From assembly GCA_028285305.1 (NCBI GenBank), contig JANQPV010000071.1, positions 1 through 57,183 of the forward strand: a DNA stretch of 57,183 bases, given 5' to 3'. Source of the DNA: Alphaproteobacteria bacterium (lineage in GTDB: Bacteria > Pseudomonadota > Alphaproteobacteria > SMXP01). The notes beneath the pieces are model-generated. The model was not told the origin of the DNA and searched no databases. It saw only the letters and a program-made list of their open reading frames with translations. The translations under genes and the position numbers were made by a program. Positions 45,581-52,939 of the stretch are shown here, piece by piece (positions within the stretch are counted from its first letter, which is position 1; every line of letters begins with the position of its first letter).

Positions 45581-46450
45581 ATGAAAGTTGAAGGCAAGAC
45601 TGCTGTTGTGACCGGCGGCGCATCCGGCATCGGCGCAGCCATCGTGCGCGCTTTGATCTCGCGGAACTGTACCGTGATCATCGCAGACTACGAAAAAGAG
45701 AAGGCCGAAGCGCTGGCGAGCGAACTCGGAGGCAAGGCCTCCGCGCTCCAGTTCGATGCCGCAGATGTCAAATCAGTGGCAGCATTGGCTGAACAGACTT
45801 GGTCTCAGACCGGCGGTGTTGATCTTGTGTTTGCAAATGCGGGCATCAACCTCACAGGTCCCCTGCTTCAAGCCACGCCCGAACAATTCGATTGGATCTT
45901 CGCTGTCAACACGCGAGGAGCATGGGCCACGTGCAAGGAATTTGGGAGCAGGATGATCGAAAACGGCCGTGAAGGCCATCTAGTTATCACAGGATCCGAA
46001 CATAGCCTTGGCATGCAGCATTCAGGCGCAGGCTTCTACACGGCAACCAAGACCGCGCTCCTCGGCATCGCCGATGTCATGCGGGACGAGCTACCAGGCA
46101 CCGTGGGCATTAGTCTCCTCTGCCCCGGCCTCACGTCCACAGAACTCTATGATGCGGATCGGTTCGGCGTCCTGCCCGAAGGCCCCGCAGGTGCAAAGGA
46201 CCTGGGCGCCAAGATCATGGGCAAAGGCATGAGCGCAGCCGACGTGGCGGAGGCTGCAATCGCCGGTGTTGAGCGCGGCGATTTCTACATCGTCACCCAT
46301 GCTATTTCTTATCCGCCCGCGGAAAAACGATATGAAGAAATTAAAGCAGCGTTCGCAGCCCAGGCTCCCCTGAAGAAAGACTCTGAAAAATACTCCGTAC
46401 CACGAGTGGTTTCTGAAACACTCACCGAGTTGCAGGGGTCCAAATCTTGA
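45581..46450 (+). CDS. Short-chain dehydrogenase/reductase
   Basis: The product is 289 aa. The cofactor motif is TGGASGIG (11-18), NAG is in ANAGINL, and the active site S139, Y153, K157 is in TGSEHS and GFYTATK. The substrate loop and an extended C-terminus (about 215-289) suggest a substrate larger than ethanol-sized alcohols. Its stop TGA overlaps the TTG start of the GST gene. With the aldehyde dehydrogenase upstream it can carry an alcohol to an acid. Confidence 0.92.
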   Translation: MKVEGKTAVVTGGASGIGAAIVRALISRNCTVIIADYEKEKAEALASELGGKASALQFDAADVKSVAALAEQTWSQTGGVDLVFANAGINLTGPLLQATPEQFDWIFAVNTRGAWATCKEFGSRMIENGREGHLVITGSEHSLGMQHSGAGFYTATKTALLGIADVMRDELPGTVGISLLCPGLTSTELYDADRFGVLPEGPAGAKDLGAKIMGKGMSAADVAEAAIAGVERGDFYIVTHAISYPPAEKRYEEIKAAFAAQAPLKKDSEKYSVPRVVSETLTELQGSKS

Positions 46451-47148
46451 TTACGCTCTATCAATTCGCAACCTCTCCTTTCACGGAGAAAGTCCGCCGG
46501 GCAATGAACTATAAGGGCATTGCATTCGACGTGCACGAAGTTGCCCGCGCCGAAGTTCCCCGGGGCAAGTACAAAGACGTAAGCCCGACGGGGAAATTCC
46601 CCGCGGTCAAGGACGGCGACCAGGCAATTTGGGATTCAACCGACATCATCTATCACTTGGAAGCCAAACATCAAGGTCCTTCCCTCGTGCCGGGTCCCCC
46701 CCGCGATGCGGCTCTTGCCCATGCGATCGAAGAATGGGCGGACGAAAGCCTCTACTTCTACGAAATGACGATGCGGCTGTCGTGGGAGCACAATTTGGAA
46801 GAAGCCCTGGACGAATTCGCCGCCACGATGCCGGGCGTACCCCAAGATCAGCTCAAAGAGCTTATACTCCAAGGCGTTGGACAGCTCACCCAAACCCAAG
46901 GTGTGGGCCGCAAACCTCGCGATCAGGTCGTGGCCGATACGCAGCGCCATTTCCAGCATCTGGATGCACTCTTGGACGGCCGAAACTGGTTGGTCGGTGA
47001 GGCCCTTTCTTTTGCTGACTTGGCGGTCATCGCCCAAGTGAACGCTCTCCTTTACGCCAGAGAAGCCCGAGAGGCTTTTGGCAAAACAAAGAACATCAAA
47101 GACTGGATGGCTCGCGTTGATCGCGTGGCCCCGAAGGGAGACAACTAG
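46447..47148 (+). CDS. Glutathione S-transferase family protein
   Basis: The product is 233 aa. The thioredoxin-like domain begins MITLYQFATSPFTEKVRRAM with S10 at the catalytic Ser position. KFPAVKDGDQAIWDSTDIIY holds the gamma-glutamyl-binding Asp-Ser pair. The helical C-terminal domain has the ADLAVIAQ motif (FADLAVIAQVNALLY). The start is TTG overlapping the upstream TGA. In this operon it could open an epoxide made by the P450, as GST proteins do in isoprene degradation. That is inference. Confidence 0.88.
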   Translation: MITLYQFATSPFTEKVRRAMNYKGIAFDVHEVARAEVPRGKYKDVSPTGKFPAVKDGDQAIWDSTDIIYHLEAKHQGPSLVPGPPRDAALAHAIEEWADESLYFYEMTMRLSWEHNLEEALDEFAATMPGVPQDQLKELILQGVGQLTQTQGVGRKPRDQVVADTQRHFQHLDALLDGRNWLVGEALSFADLAVIAQVNALLYAREAREAFGKTKNIKDWMARVDRVAPKGDN

Positions 47149-47149
47149 G

Positions 47150-48403
47150 ATGACGGCGTTACCCATAGATACCAATCTCGCCAATGCGGATCTGATCCCC
47201 AACCTTGGCGGCCCGCCTCATGAACTCTTTGCCAAATGGCGTGCGCAAGATCCGGTCCACTGGAATCCGCCTTCGCCGGACTACGGAACTGATATGATCG
47301 GCGCATCCCTTTCGAAGGGATTTTGGGTGCTGACCCGCTATCAGGACGTCTACGACGTATCGCGCAATCAAGAGCTCTTCACATCTCACGACGGCAGCCC
47401 GGTCATTTGGGATTTCGAACCGGAACAGCTCGCCATCCAACAAGCGGGCATGATGGGCATGCAAGCCGAACAGCATGCCAAGGTAAAACGACTGGTCATG
47501 CCGCCTTTTTCACCGAAGGAACTTAAGGCTTTCGAACCGGACATTGAGCGCGTAGCCGCCGAGATCATCGATGATGTTGCACACAAAGGATCGTGCGAGT
47601 TCGTTTTCGATGTGGCCTCAAAACTCCCGGTCTACACGTTCTGTAAGATTTTGGGCGTTCCCGATGAACGCCGGGACGAGGTTTACAAACTAGGGAATGC
47701 CACAGCCGACGTTGAAAACCGCCGCGGCGCCTCTGACGAGGCTCCCGTCTTCCAACTTTTTGCCATCGCGCAAGAACTCTCCGAAGAGAAACGTAGAAAT
47801 CCTGACAACTCGATGTTGAGCCGGTTTGTGAACGGAGAGGTCGACGGGGAGAAGCTGGATGAAATGAACATCAATATGTTCTTTGTCACGTTATCCATCG
47901 CCGGTCATGAGACGACCAGAGGGACAGCCGGTCATTTCATCCGCTTAATGAATGAATATCCTGATCAGTACGAGGTACTCCTAAGCGATCTCGACACGTA
48001 TCTCCCTCGCGCCATAGATGAAGTTTTAAGGTATTCTCCGCCGGTCATCAAATTCCGGCGCACCGCGACGGCTGACACCAAGATCGGCGATCAAGAGATC
48101 AAGGCGGGTGACAAGATCTATTTGTCCTATCCCGCAGCCAACCGGGATCCCGAAGTCTTTGAGGATCCGGACCGGTTCGATATCACCCGCGAAAATGCAG
48201 GCAAACACCTATCGTTCGGGACGGGCCCTCACGTGTGTCTGGGTGCCCGCTTAGCGCAGATCCAGCTGCGCGCCCTTCTGAAGCAAGTCTACACGCGCAT
48301 CCCGGACATCCGCATTTCCGGCGAGATGGAGATGATGCGCTCGATCTGGTTCAATGCCATCCTGAAAATGCCCGTTACGTTTACACCGGAGAAGCGCCCA
48401 TGA
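47150..48403 (+). CDS. Cytochrome P450
   Basis: The product is 417 aa, a soluble bacterial class. The I-helix oxygen site is AGHETT (251-256), the ExxR motif is E291-VL-R294, and the heme ligand is C363 in SFGTGPHVCLGARLA. The region after the Cys, PDIRISGEMEMMRSIWFNAI, resembles the C-terminus of the CYP124/125/142 and related branch, which often acts on methyl-branched isoprenoid or steroid chains. GGGAG precedes ATG 47150. The stop overlaps the MaoC start as ATGA. Redox partners are not seen nearby. Confidence 0.93.
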   Translation: MTALPIDTNLANADLIPNLGGPPHELFAKWRAQDPVHWNPPSPDYGTDMIGASLSKGFWVLTRYQDVYDVSRNQELFTSHDGSPVIWDFEPEQLAIQQAGMMGMQAEQHAKVKRLVMPPFSPKELKAFEPDIERVAAEIIDDVAHKGSCEFVFDVASKLPVYTFCKILGVPDERRDEVYKLGNATADVENRRGASDEAPVFQLFAIAQELSEEKRRNPDNSMLSRFVNGEVDGEKLDEMNINMFFVTLSIAGHETTRGTAGHFIRLMNEYPDQYEVLLSDLDTYLPRAIDEVLRYSPPVIKFRRTATADTKIGDQEIKAGDKIYLSYPAANRDPEVFEDPDRFDITRENAGKHLSFGTGPHVCLGARLAQIQLRALLKQVYTRIPDIRISGEMEMMRSIWFNAILKMPVTFTPEKRP

Positions 48404-48912
48404 CTGACGTCGAGGAAATCAAGAGCTCTGCCGTCTTTCGGCCCAAAGGCCAAATGTATGAGGAATTCGAAGTCGGTAGTGTGATGAACCATCATTGGGG
48501 CCGGACCATTACCGAGGCAGACACAATTCAATTCTCGCATCTGACCCTCAGCTACAATCCGCTCTATTTTAATCGCGAGTACGCCAAGTCCCTTGGCCAC
48601 CCGGATATCGTGGTCAATCCACAACTCGTCTTTAACGTTATATTGGGGCTCACGGTCGAGGACTGTTCGGAGGGATTGGGTGGACCATTCTTGGGGGTGT
48701 TTGAACTGAACTATCACGAACCTGTCTATCCCGGCGACACGCTAACAGCGCGTTCAACAACCACGGACAAACGTCTGTCGGAGAGCAGCGAAGGCCGCGG
48801 GATCGTCAGTTGGCACTCGGAAGGCTTTAATCAGCATGGCAACCGTGTGATTGACTTCAAAAGAAGCAATTTGTCATTCTTTAAAGCCGCCGAACGCACG
48901 AGGGAGGGATAG
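48400..48912 (+). CDS. MaoC-like hot-dog protein 1 (altered active site)
   Basis: The product is 170 aa, a hot-dog fold MaoC-like dehydratase/hydratase (FEVGSVMNHHWGRTITEADT, later LNYHEPVYPGDTLTARS). The catalytic Asp/His of (R)-hydratases would fall at residues 51 and 56, but here they are S51 and Y56 (HLTLSYNPLYFN). The ATG overlaps the P450 stop by four bases. The next gene starts one base after the stop and encodes a paralogue. A heteromer with that partner, or a changed reaction, is likely but unproven. Confidence 0.85.
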   Translation: MTDVEEIKSSAVFRPKGQMYEEFEVGSVMNHHWGRTITEADTIQFSHLTLSYNPLYFNREYAKSLGHPDIVVNPQLVFNVILGLTVEDCSEGLGGPFLGVFELNYHEPVYPGDTLTARSTTTDKRLSESSEGRGIVSWHSEGFNQHGNRVIDFKRSNLSFFKAAERTREG

Positions 48913-48913
48913 A

Positions 48914-49426
48914 ATGGGTAAACTCGCAGATCTCACCAGTTCCGATACCTATTTCGAAGACTTTGATGTCGGACAGACCATCCGGCATGCGCGTGGAAAG
49001 ACTGTCACCAATCTGGAAAACGTCAACTTCACAAACATGGTGATGAACACCGCCCAGGGGCACTTTAACGAAGACCTGATGGCCAAAGCAGGCGGCTTCG
49101 CGAAGGACGCCTCCCAAGACCGGGCGAGCAAAGTGATTTCCTACGGCGGCGTGAACTTTTCATTGGTCCTTGGACTAGCGTCTCAAGACACAATCGAAAA
49201 CGCCCTTGCCGAGATCGGCCTTGATAACATTCGTCTAAAGCACCCCGTGTTTCATGGAGATACGATCTACGCCTATTCTCGTGTCCTGGAGAAACGCGAT
49301 AGCGATAGAGAAGACGCAGGCATTGTCGTCTTTCAGCACTGGGGCCTCAACCAAGACGACAAGCTCGTCGCCGAGGTGCAGCGAACCGCTCTCATCAAGC
49401 GCAAAAGTCACTGGGCAGACAAATGA
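48914..49426 (+). CDS. MaoC-like hot-dog protein 2
   Basis: The product is 170 aa with the same hot-dog layout as its neighbour (FEDFDVGQTIRHARGKTVTN, later LKHPVFHGDTIYAYS). The catalytic positions are N45 and H50 (MVMNTAQGHFNED), so His is kept but Asp is Asn. This subgroup is related to proteins found beside CitE-type lyases. GAGGG lies shortly before ATG 48914. The stop overlaps the CaiB gene start as ATGA. Probable role: hydration of an enoyl-CoA, alone or with MaoC-like protein 1. Confidence 0.86.
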   Translation: MGKLADLTSSDTYFEDFDVGQTIRHARGKTVTNLENVNFTNMVMNTAQGHFNEDLMAKAGGFAKDASQDRASKVISYGGVNFSLVLGLASQDTIENALAEIGLDNIRLKHPVFHGDTIYAYSRVLEKRDSDREDAGIVVFQHWGLNQDDKLVAEVQRTALIKRKSHWADK

Positions 49427-50637
49427 CCCTCGGCGCACTCAGCGATATTCGTATCATCGACCTCACACAAATGCTGGCAGGTCCATACGGCACGATGATG
49501 CTCGCCGATCACGGGGCAGAGGTGATCAAAGTTGAACCTCCCAAAACCGGCGACATGACGCGGCCGGGAGGCCCTTTCCATGAAGGCGACGAACAGCGAA
49601 CCCATGGCGGCTACTTTCAAAGCGTTAACCGCAACAAGAAAAGCGTCGTCCTTGACCTCAAGACCGAAGAAGGCAAAGCCGCACTGAAGGCCCTCGTCAA
49701 AGATGCCGACGCGGTGACAGAGAACTTTCGTGTTGGTGTGATGGACAAATTGGGCCTCAACTATGAGGTTCTCAAGGAGATCAATCCCAAGCTTGTATAC
49801 GGAACGCTGCGCGGCTTCGGCGATCCGCGCACGGGCAAGTCACCCTATGCGGAATGGCCGGCTTTTGATGTGGTCGCCCAGGCTATGGGCGGCATTATGG
49901 GGATAACGGGTCCCGATCCCGAAACCCCCACCAAAATCGGTCCCGGCGTTGGCGATATCGTGCCCGGCATGATGCTGGCCTTCGGCGTCTTGATGGGCAT
50001 CCATCACGCCAGGCGGACCGGCGAAGGACAGTTTGTAGACGTATCCATGGTGGACAGCATCTTGGCCGTCTGTGAGCGCATGGTTTATCAGCACTCCATT
50101 CAGGACAAAGTAGCCCGCCCCGAAGGCAATGGCCACCCGTTCATTTGCCCCTTTGGTATGTTCCCCGCAAAAGATGGATTTGTCACGATCGCGGCCCCCT
50201 CCCAAGACTTCTTCGACATTTTGTGCGATCTGCTCGGTGCCCCACACCTTAAAGCGGACGAGCGATTCTCCAACCCTGCCGATCGGGGAAGGCTCAAACA
50301 GGACCTCATTGTAGAACTCAGCGCCGTCACATCCAGCTTCACTAAGAAAGAGCTGCAAGACCGCTTGGGCGGCAAAATTCCCTTTGGCCCTGTTATGCAA
50401 ATGGATGAAGTGGCGGCGGATCCGCACTTTGCCATTCGGGAAATGGTCGTCCCGGTCGAACAGCCTGGGTGCGAGCGGGAAACGCGTATTGCCGGCGTGC
50501 CGATCAAACTCACGGCCACACCCGGCGGCGTGCGTACGCGAGGTCCTTTCTTAGGAGAGCATACAGAAGACATTCTGCGGGACGTCGGCGTGAGTGAGGA
50601 ACAGATAGAATTGATACGAATGAAGTTGGAAATCTAA
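49423..50637 (+). CDS. CaiB/BaiF (class III) CoA-transferase
   Basis: The product is 404 aa, normal length. N-terminal motif IIDLTQMLAGPYGTMMLADH is followed by NRNKKSVVLDLKTEEGKA, and the catalytic Asp is D178 in GPGVGDIVPG. The second domain has GQFVDVSMVDSILAV and GNGHPFICPFG. It moves CoA between acids through an aspartyl-acyl intermediate. In this operon it should activate the acid made by the aldehyde dehydrogenase, or recycle CoA between pathway acids. A 91-bp repeat lies between it and the lyase gene. Confidence 0.92.
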   Translation: MTLGALSDIRIIDLTQMLAGPYGTMMLADHGAEVIKVEPPKTGDMTRPGGPFHEGDEQRTHGGYFQSVNRNKKSVVLDLKTEEGKAALKALVKDADAVTENFRVGVMDKLGLNYEVLKEINPKLVYGTLRGFGDPRTGKSPYAEWPAFDVVAQAMGGIMGITGPDPETPTKIGPGVGDIVPGMMLAFGVLMGIHHARRTGEGQFVDVSMVDSILAVCERMVYQHSIQDKVARPEGNGHPFICPFGMFPAKDGFVTIAAPSQDFFDILCDLLGAPHLKADERFSNPADRGRLKQDLIVELSAVTSSFTKKELQDRLGGKIPFGPVMQMDEVAADPHFAIREMVVPVEQPGCERETRIAGVPIKLTATPGGVRTRGPFLGEHTEDILRDVGVSEEQIELIRMKLEI

Positions 50638-50638
50638 T

Positions 50639-50729
50639 TGTCATTGCGAGCGGAGCGAAGCAATTCAAGGCCAAGGATGCGTGATGTCCACTGGATTGCC
50701 GCAGTTGGTAACACGGCCTCGAAATAACA
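50639..50729. repeat. MITE-like or REP-type palindromic repeat inside the operon
   Basis: The ends are imperfect inverted repeats, TGTCATTGCGAG (50639-50650) and the reverse complement of CTCGAAATAACA (50718-50729), 10 of 12 bases matching. The internal parts CAATTCAAGG and CTGGATTGCC are also partly inverted. TCATTGCGAGCG...AGCGAAGCAAT repeats of this kind are, from memory, widespread in bacterial genomes. It fills the only sizeable gap in the CaiB-to-acyl-CoA-dehydrogenase stretch. It may fold as a hairpin in the transcript. Confidence 0.65.
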
Positions 50730-50755
50730 GCTAAAGCGCAAGGAAAGGAAACACA

Positions 50756-51667
50756 ATGAGCAAGAAACCGATGAGACTAAGACGTTCGCAACTGGCCGTA
50801 CCCGGCGTAAGCGAAAAGATGCTCACCAAGGCGGCCGCCTCGGATGCCGACCACGTATTCTGCGACCTGGAAGATGCCGTGGCTCCCTCAGCCAAGCCGG
50901 GCGCCCGCAAAACCATCGTTGAGGCGCTGAATGGCCTTGATTGGGGCAAGACGGTCAGATGCGTGCGCGTCAATGATGTGACCACGGAATGGTGTTTCGA
51001 GGACATCATCGAAGTGGTGGAAGGCGCCGGTGAAAATCTGGACACGATCATGCTCACGAAGCCGATGGACGCAGGCGATGTTTTATTCGTGGACAAATTA
51101 CTGACTCAGCTCGAAAAGAAACTGGGCCTCAAGAAGAGAATTGGCCTGGAATGCCTCATCGAAGAAGTTGAGGCCATGCGGAATGTTTGGGACATCGCTC
51201 ATTGTTGTGAACGCTTGGAATGCCTCATCTTCGGCATGGGGGACTACGCCGCCTCCCAAGGGATCGTGGTCAAGAATATTGGCGGTGAACATGCCTATCC
51301 AGGCGATATCTTTCACTATCCCAGATACCAGCTGACCATTGCGTGTCGCGCGGCGGGGATTGACCCGGTTGATGGCCCCTTCGGTAATTTCAAGAATGAA
51401 GAGGCCTACAGGGAGGAATGCCGACGTGCTCTGACATTGGGCATGGTGGGCAAGTGGGCGATTCATCCTTCGCAGATCGCGCCGGCTCTGGACGTGTTCT
51501 CGCCCGACCAAAAGGAAGTAGACTTCGCCCGAGAGATCATCGAAGTTTACCGCAAAGCGGAAGCCGAAGGCATCGGCTCCGTCGGACACAAGGGGACCAT
51601 GGTAGATGCTGCCTCGGCCCGGCTTTTTCAGAACACAGTAGACCGCGCCGATCTCATTGGCATGTAG
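50756..51667 (+). CDS. CitE/HpcH-family lyase (Mcl/methylmalyl-CoA or beta-hydroxyacyl-CoA lyase-like)
   Basis: The product is 303 aa, TIM barrel. R71 is in RVN, the Mg ligands are E132 (GLECLIE) and D163 (FGMGDYAAS), and DGPFGNFKN and GKWAIHPSQI are typical of malyl/methylmalyl-CoA lyases and relatives. AAGGAAAGGAAACACA precedes the ATG. It should cleave a beta-hydroxyacyl-CoA by retro-aldol/Claisen chemistry into two shorter products. The preceding MaoC pair and CaiB gene supply the steps before it. Exact substrate unknown. Confidence 0.9.
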   Translation: MSKKPMRLRRSQLAVPGVSEKMLTKAAASDADHVFCDLEDAVAPSAKPGARKTIVEALNGLDWGKTVRCVRVNDVTTEWCFEDIIEVVEGAGENLDTIMLTKPMDAGDVLFVDKLLTQLEKKLGLKKRIGLECLIEEVEAMRNVWDIAHCCERLECLIFGMGDYAASQGIVVKNIGGEHAYPGDIFHYPRYQLTIACRAAGIDPVDGPFGNFKNEEAYREECRRALTLGMVGKWAIHPSQIAPALDVFSPDQKEVDFAREIIEVYRKAEAEGIGSVGHKGTMVDAASARLFQNTVDRADLIGM

Positions 51668-51682
51668 GAGGAATGTAAGCAG

Positions 51683-52939
51683 ATGACCGTCGCCTTTTCG
51701 CGCGTCGAAGACGCCCTCACAATCGATCCGACGATCGCCTGGCGCATGCAGTTTGATCAGTTGAACATAGGTCTCGAAATCGAGGACGGAGCGGATCAAA
51801 CCGTCCTGATCGGGCCGGAGCGCATCGAGCTCAAAGAGGGGGTCTCGGCCGACAGCCACGTGGTTCTGACGGCAAAAGCAAGCGCTTGGGACGAGTTTGC
51901 AAAAGACGAACCTGCTGTTGGATACCAAACCATCGCGTCGCTGATCGAAGAGCAGCATATGCGCGTGCGGGCCGGAGATATTATGGACTATGCCCGTAAT
52001 GCCATGATGCTGGAAAAGCTCTTCGCAACCTTGCGGCAACCCAAGACGCTGGACGCAGCACCTCATGCGGAAATCGAGATCGAAGACATAACCGGTCGCT
52101 ATATCCGCATGAATTTGGAAGGCCGTCCGCACAGGATCTATTTTGAAGAGGCGGGCCAGGGCACGCCGCTTCTGTGTTTGCACACGGCAGGCGCCGATGG
52201 CAGACAATATCGCGCTTTGCTGAATGACCCAGAAATCACAAAGGACTTTCGGGTCATTGTGTTTGACTTGCCGTGGCATGGCAAATCCTCCCCGCCTCCC
52301 GGCTTCCACTTGGAACACTACAGGCTGACCACGGACAAATATGTCGACACCGTCATGGCGTTCAAGAACGCTCTTAACTTGGATCAGCCGGTGGTGATGG
52401 GCTGCTCAATTGGTGGACGTGCAGTCCTGCATTTGGGATTGCGCCACGGTTCCGCCTTCAAAGCAGCGATTGGATTGCAGTCGGCCATGCATGCCGAAAG
52501 CCGTTCACAAACTCAGATGGGGCTTCTGGACAAACATGTGCTCTACCGGCCGGATGTTCATGGCGGCGAGGTTTCTGCCGCTTCTGTGATGGGCATCATG
52601 TCTCCCAATTCGCCGGCGAAAGATGAATGGGAAACGCTGTGGCATTATATGCAGGGCGGCCCCGGCATCTTTGCAGGGGATCTCTACTACTACTTCGTCG
52701 ACGGAGACCTCAGAAACGGTCTTGTCGATGGGTACGACACGGATGAATGCCCGCTTTACTTGCTCACCGGTGAGTACGATCTCTCCGCCTCGCCGGAAAT
52801 GACAGCGGAGTTGGCGACCGCAGTAGGCGCCACCCACTTCGAAGTGATGAAAGGACTGGGTCACTTCCCCATGTCGGAGAACCCGGAGCAATTCCGCAAG
52901 TATCTCCTTCCGGTCCTTGAAAAGATAAAGGCGCAATAA
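51683..52939 (+). CDS. Fusion: N-terminal SCP2-like domain plus alpha/beta hydrolase
   Basis: The product is 418 aa. Residues 1-120 resemble a small lipid-binding SCP2-type domain (VVLTAKASAWDEFAKDEP, then RVRAGDIMDYARNAMMLEKL). Residues 140-418 are an alpha/beta hydrolase with LLCLHTAGADGRQYRALL, nucleophile S242 in GCSIGG, an Asp in GEYDLSAS and a His in LGHFPMS. GGAGGA lies upstream of the ATG. The stop is immediately followed by the acyl-CoA dehydrogenase start. It may be a lipid-acyl thioesterase or esterase. Confidence 0.82.
   Translation: MTVAFSRVEDALTIDPTIAWRMQFDQLNIGLEIEDGADQTVLIGPERIELKEGVSADSHVVLTAKASAWDEFAKDEPAVGYQTIASLIEEQHMRVRAGDIMDYARNAMMLEKLFATLRQPKTLDAAPHAEIEIEDITGRYIRMNLEGRPHRIYFEEAGQGTPLLCLHTAGADGRQYRALLNDPEITKDFRVIVFDLPWHGKSSPPPGFHLEHYRLTTDKYVDTVMAFKNALNLDQPVVMGCSIGGRAVLHLGLRHGSAFKAAIGLQSAMHAESRSQTQMGLLDKHVLYRPDVHGGEVSAASVMGIMSPNSPAKDEWETLWHYMQGGPGIFAGDLYYYFVDGDLRNGLVDGYDTDECPLYLLTGEYDLSASPEMTAELATAVGATHFEVMKGLGHFPMSENPEQFRKYLLPVLEKIKAQ

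Noticed and set aside
48914-51667. Complete 3-hydroxypropionate bi-cycle or full itaconate degradation operon
   Set aside because: Only CaiB, MaoC and CitE-type genes match. Other expected genes are absent, so only a family resemblance is claimed.
51098-52318. 406-codon open frame on the minus strand opposite the lyase and hydrolase genes
   Set aside because: It spans two well-supported plus-strand genes and their junction, and has no motif.
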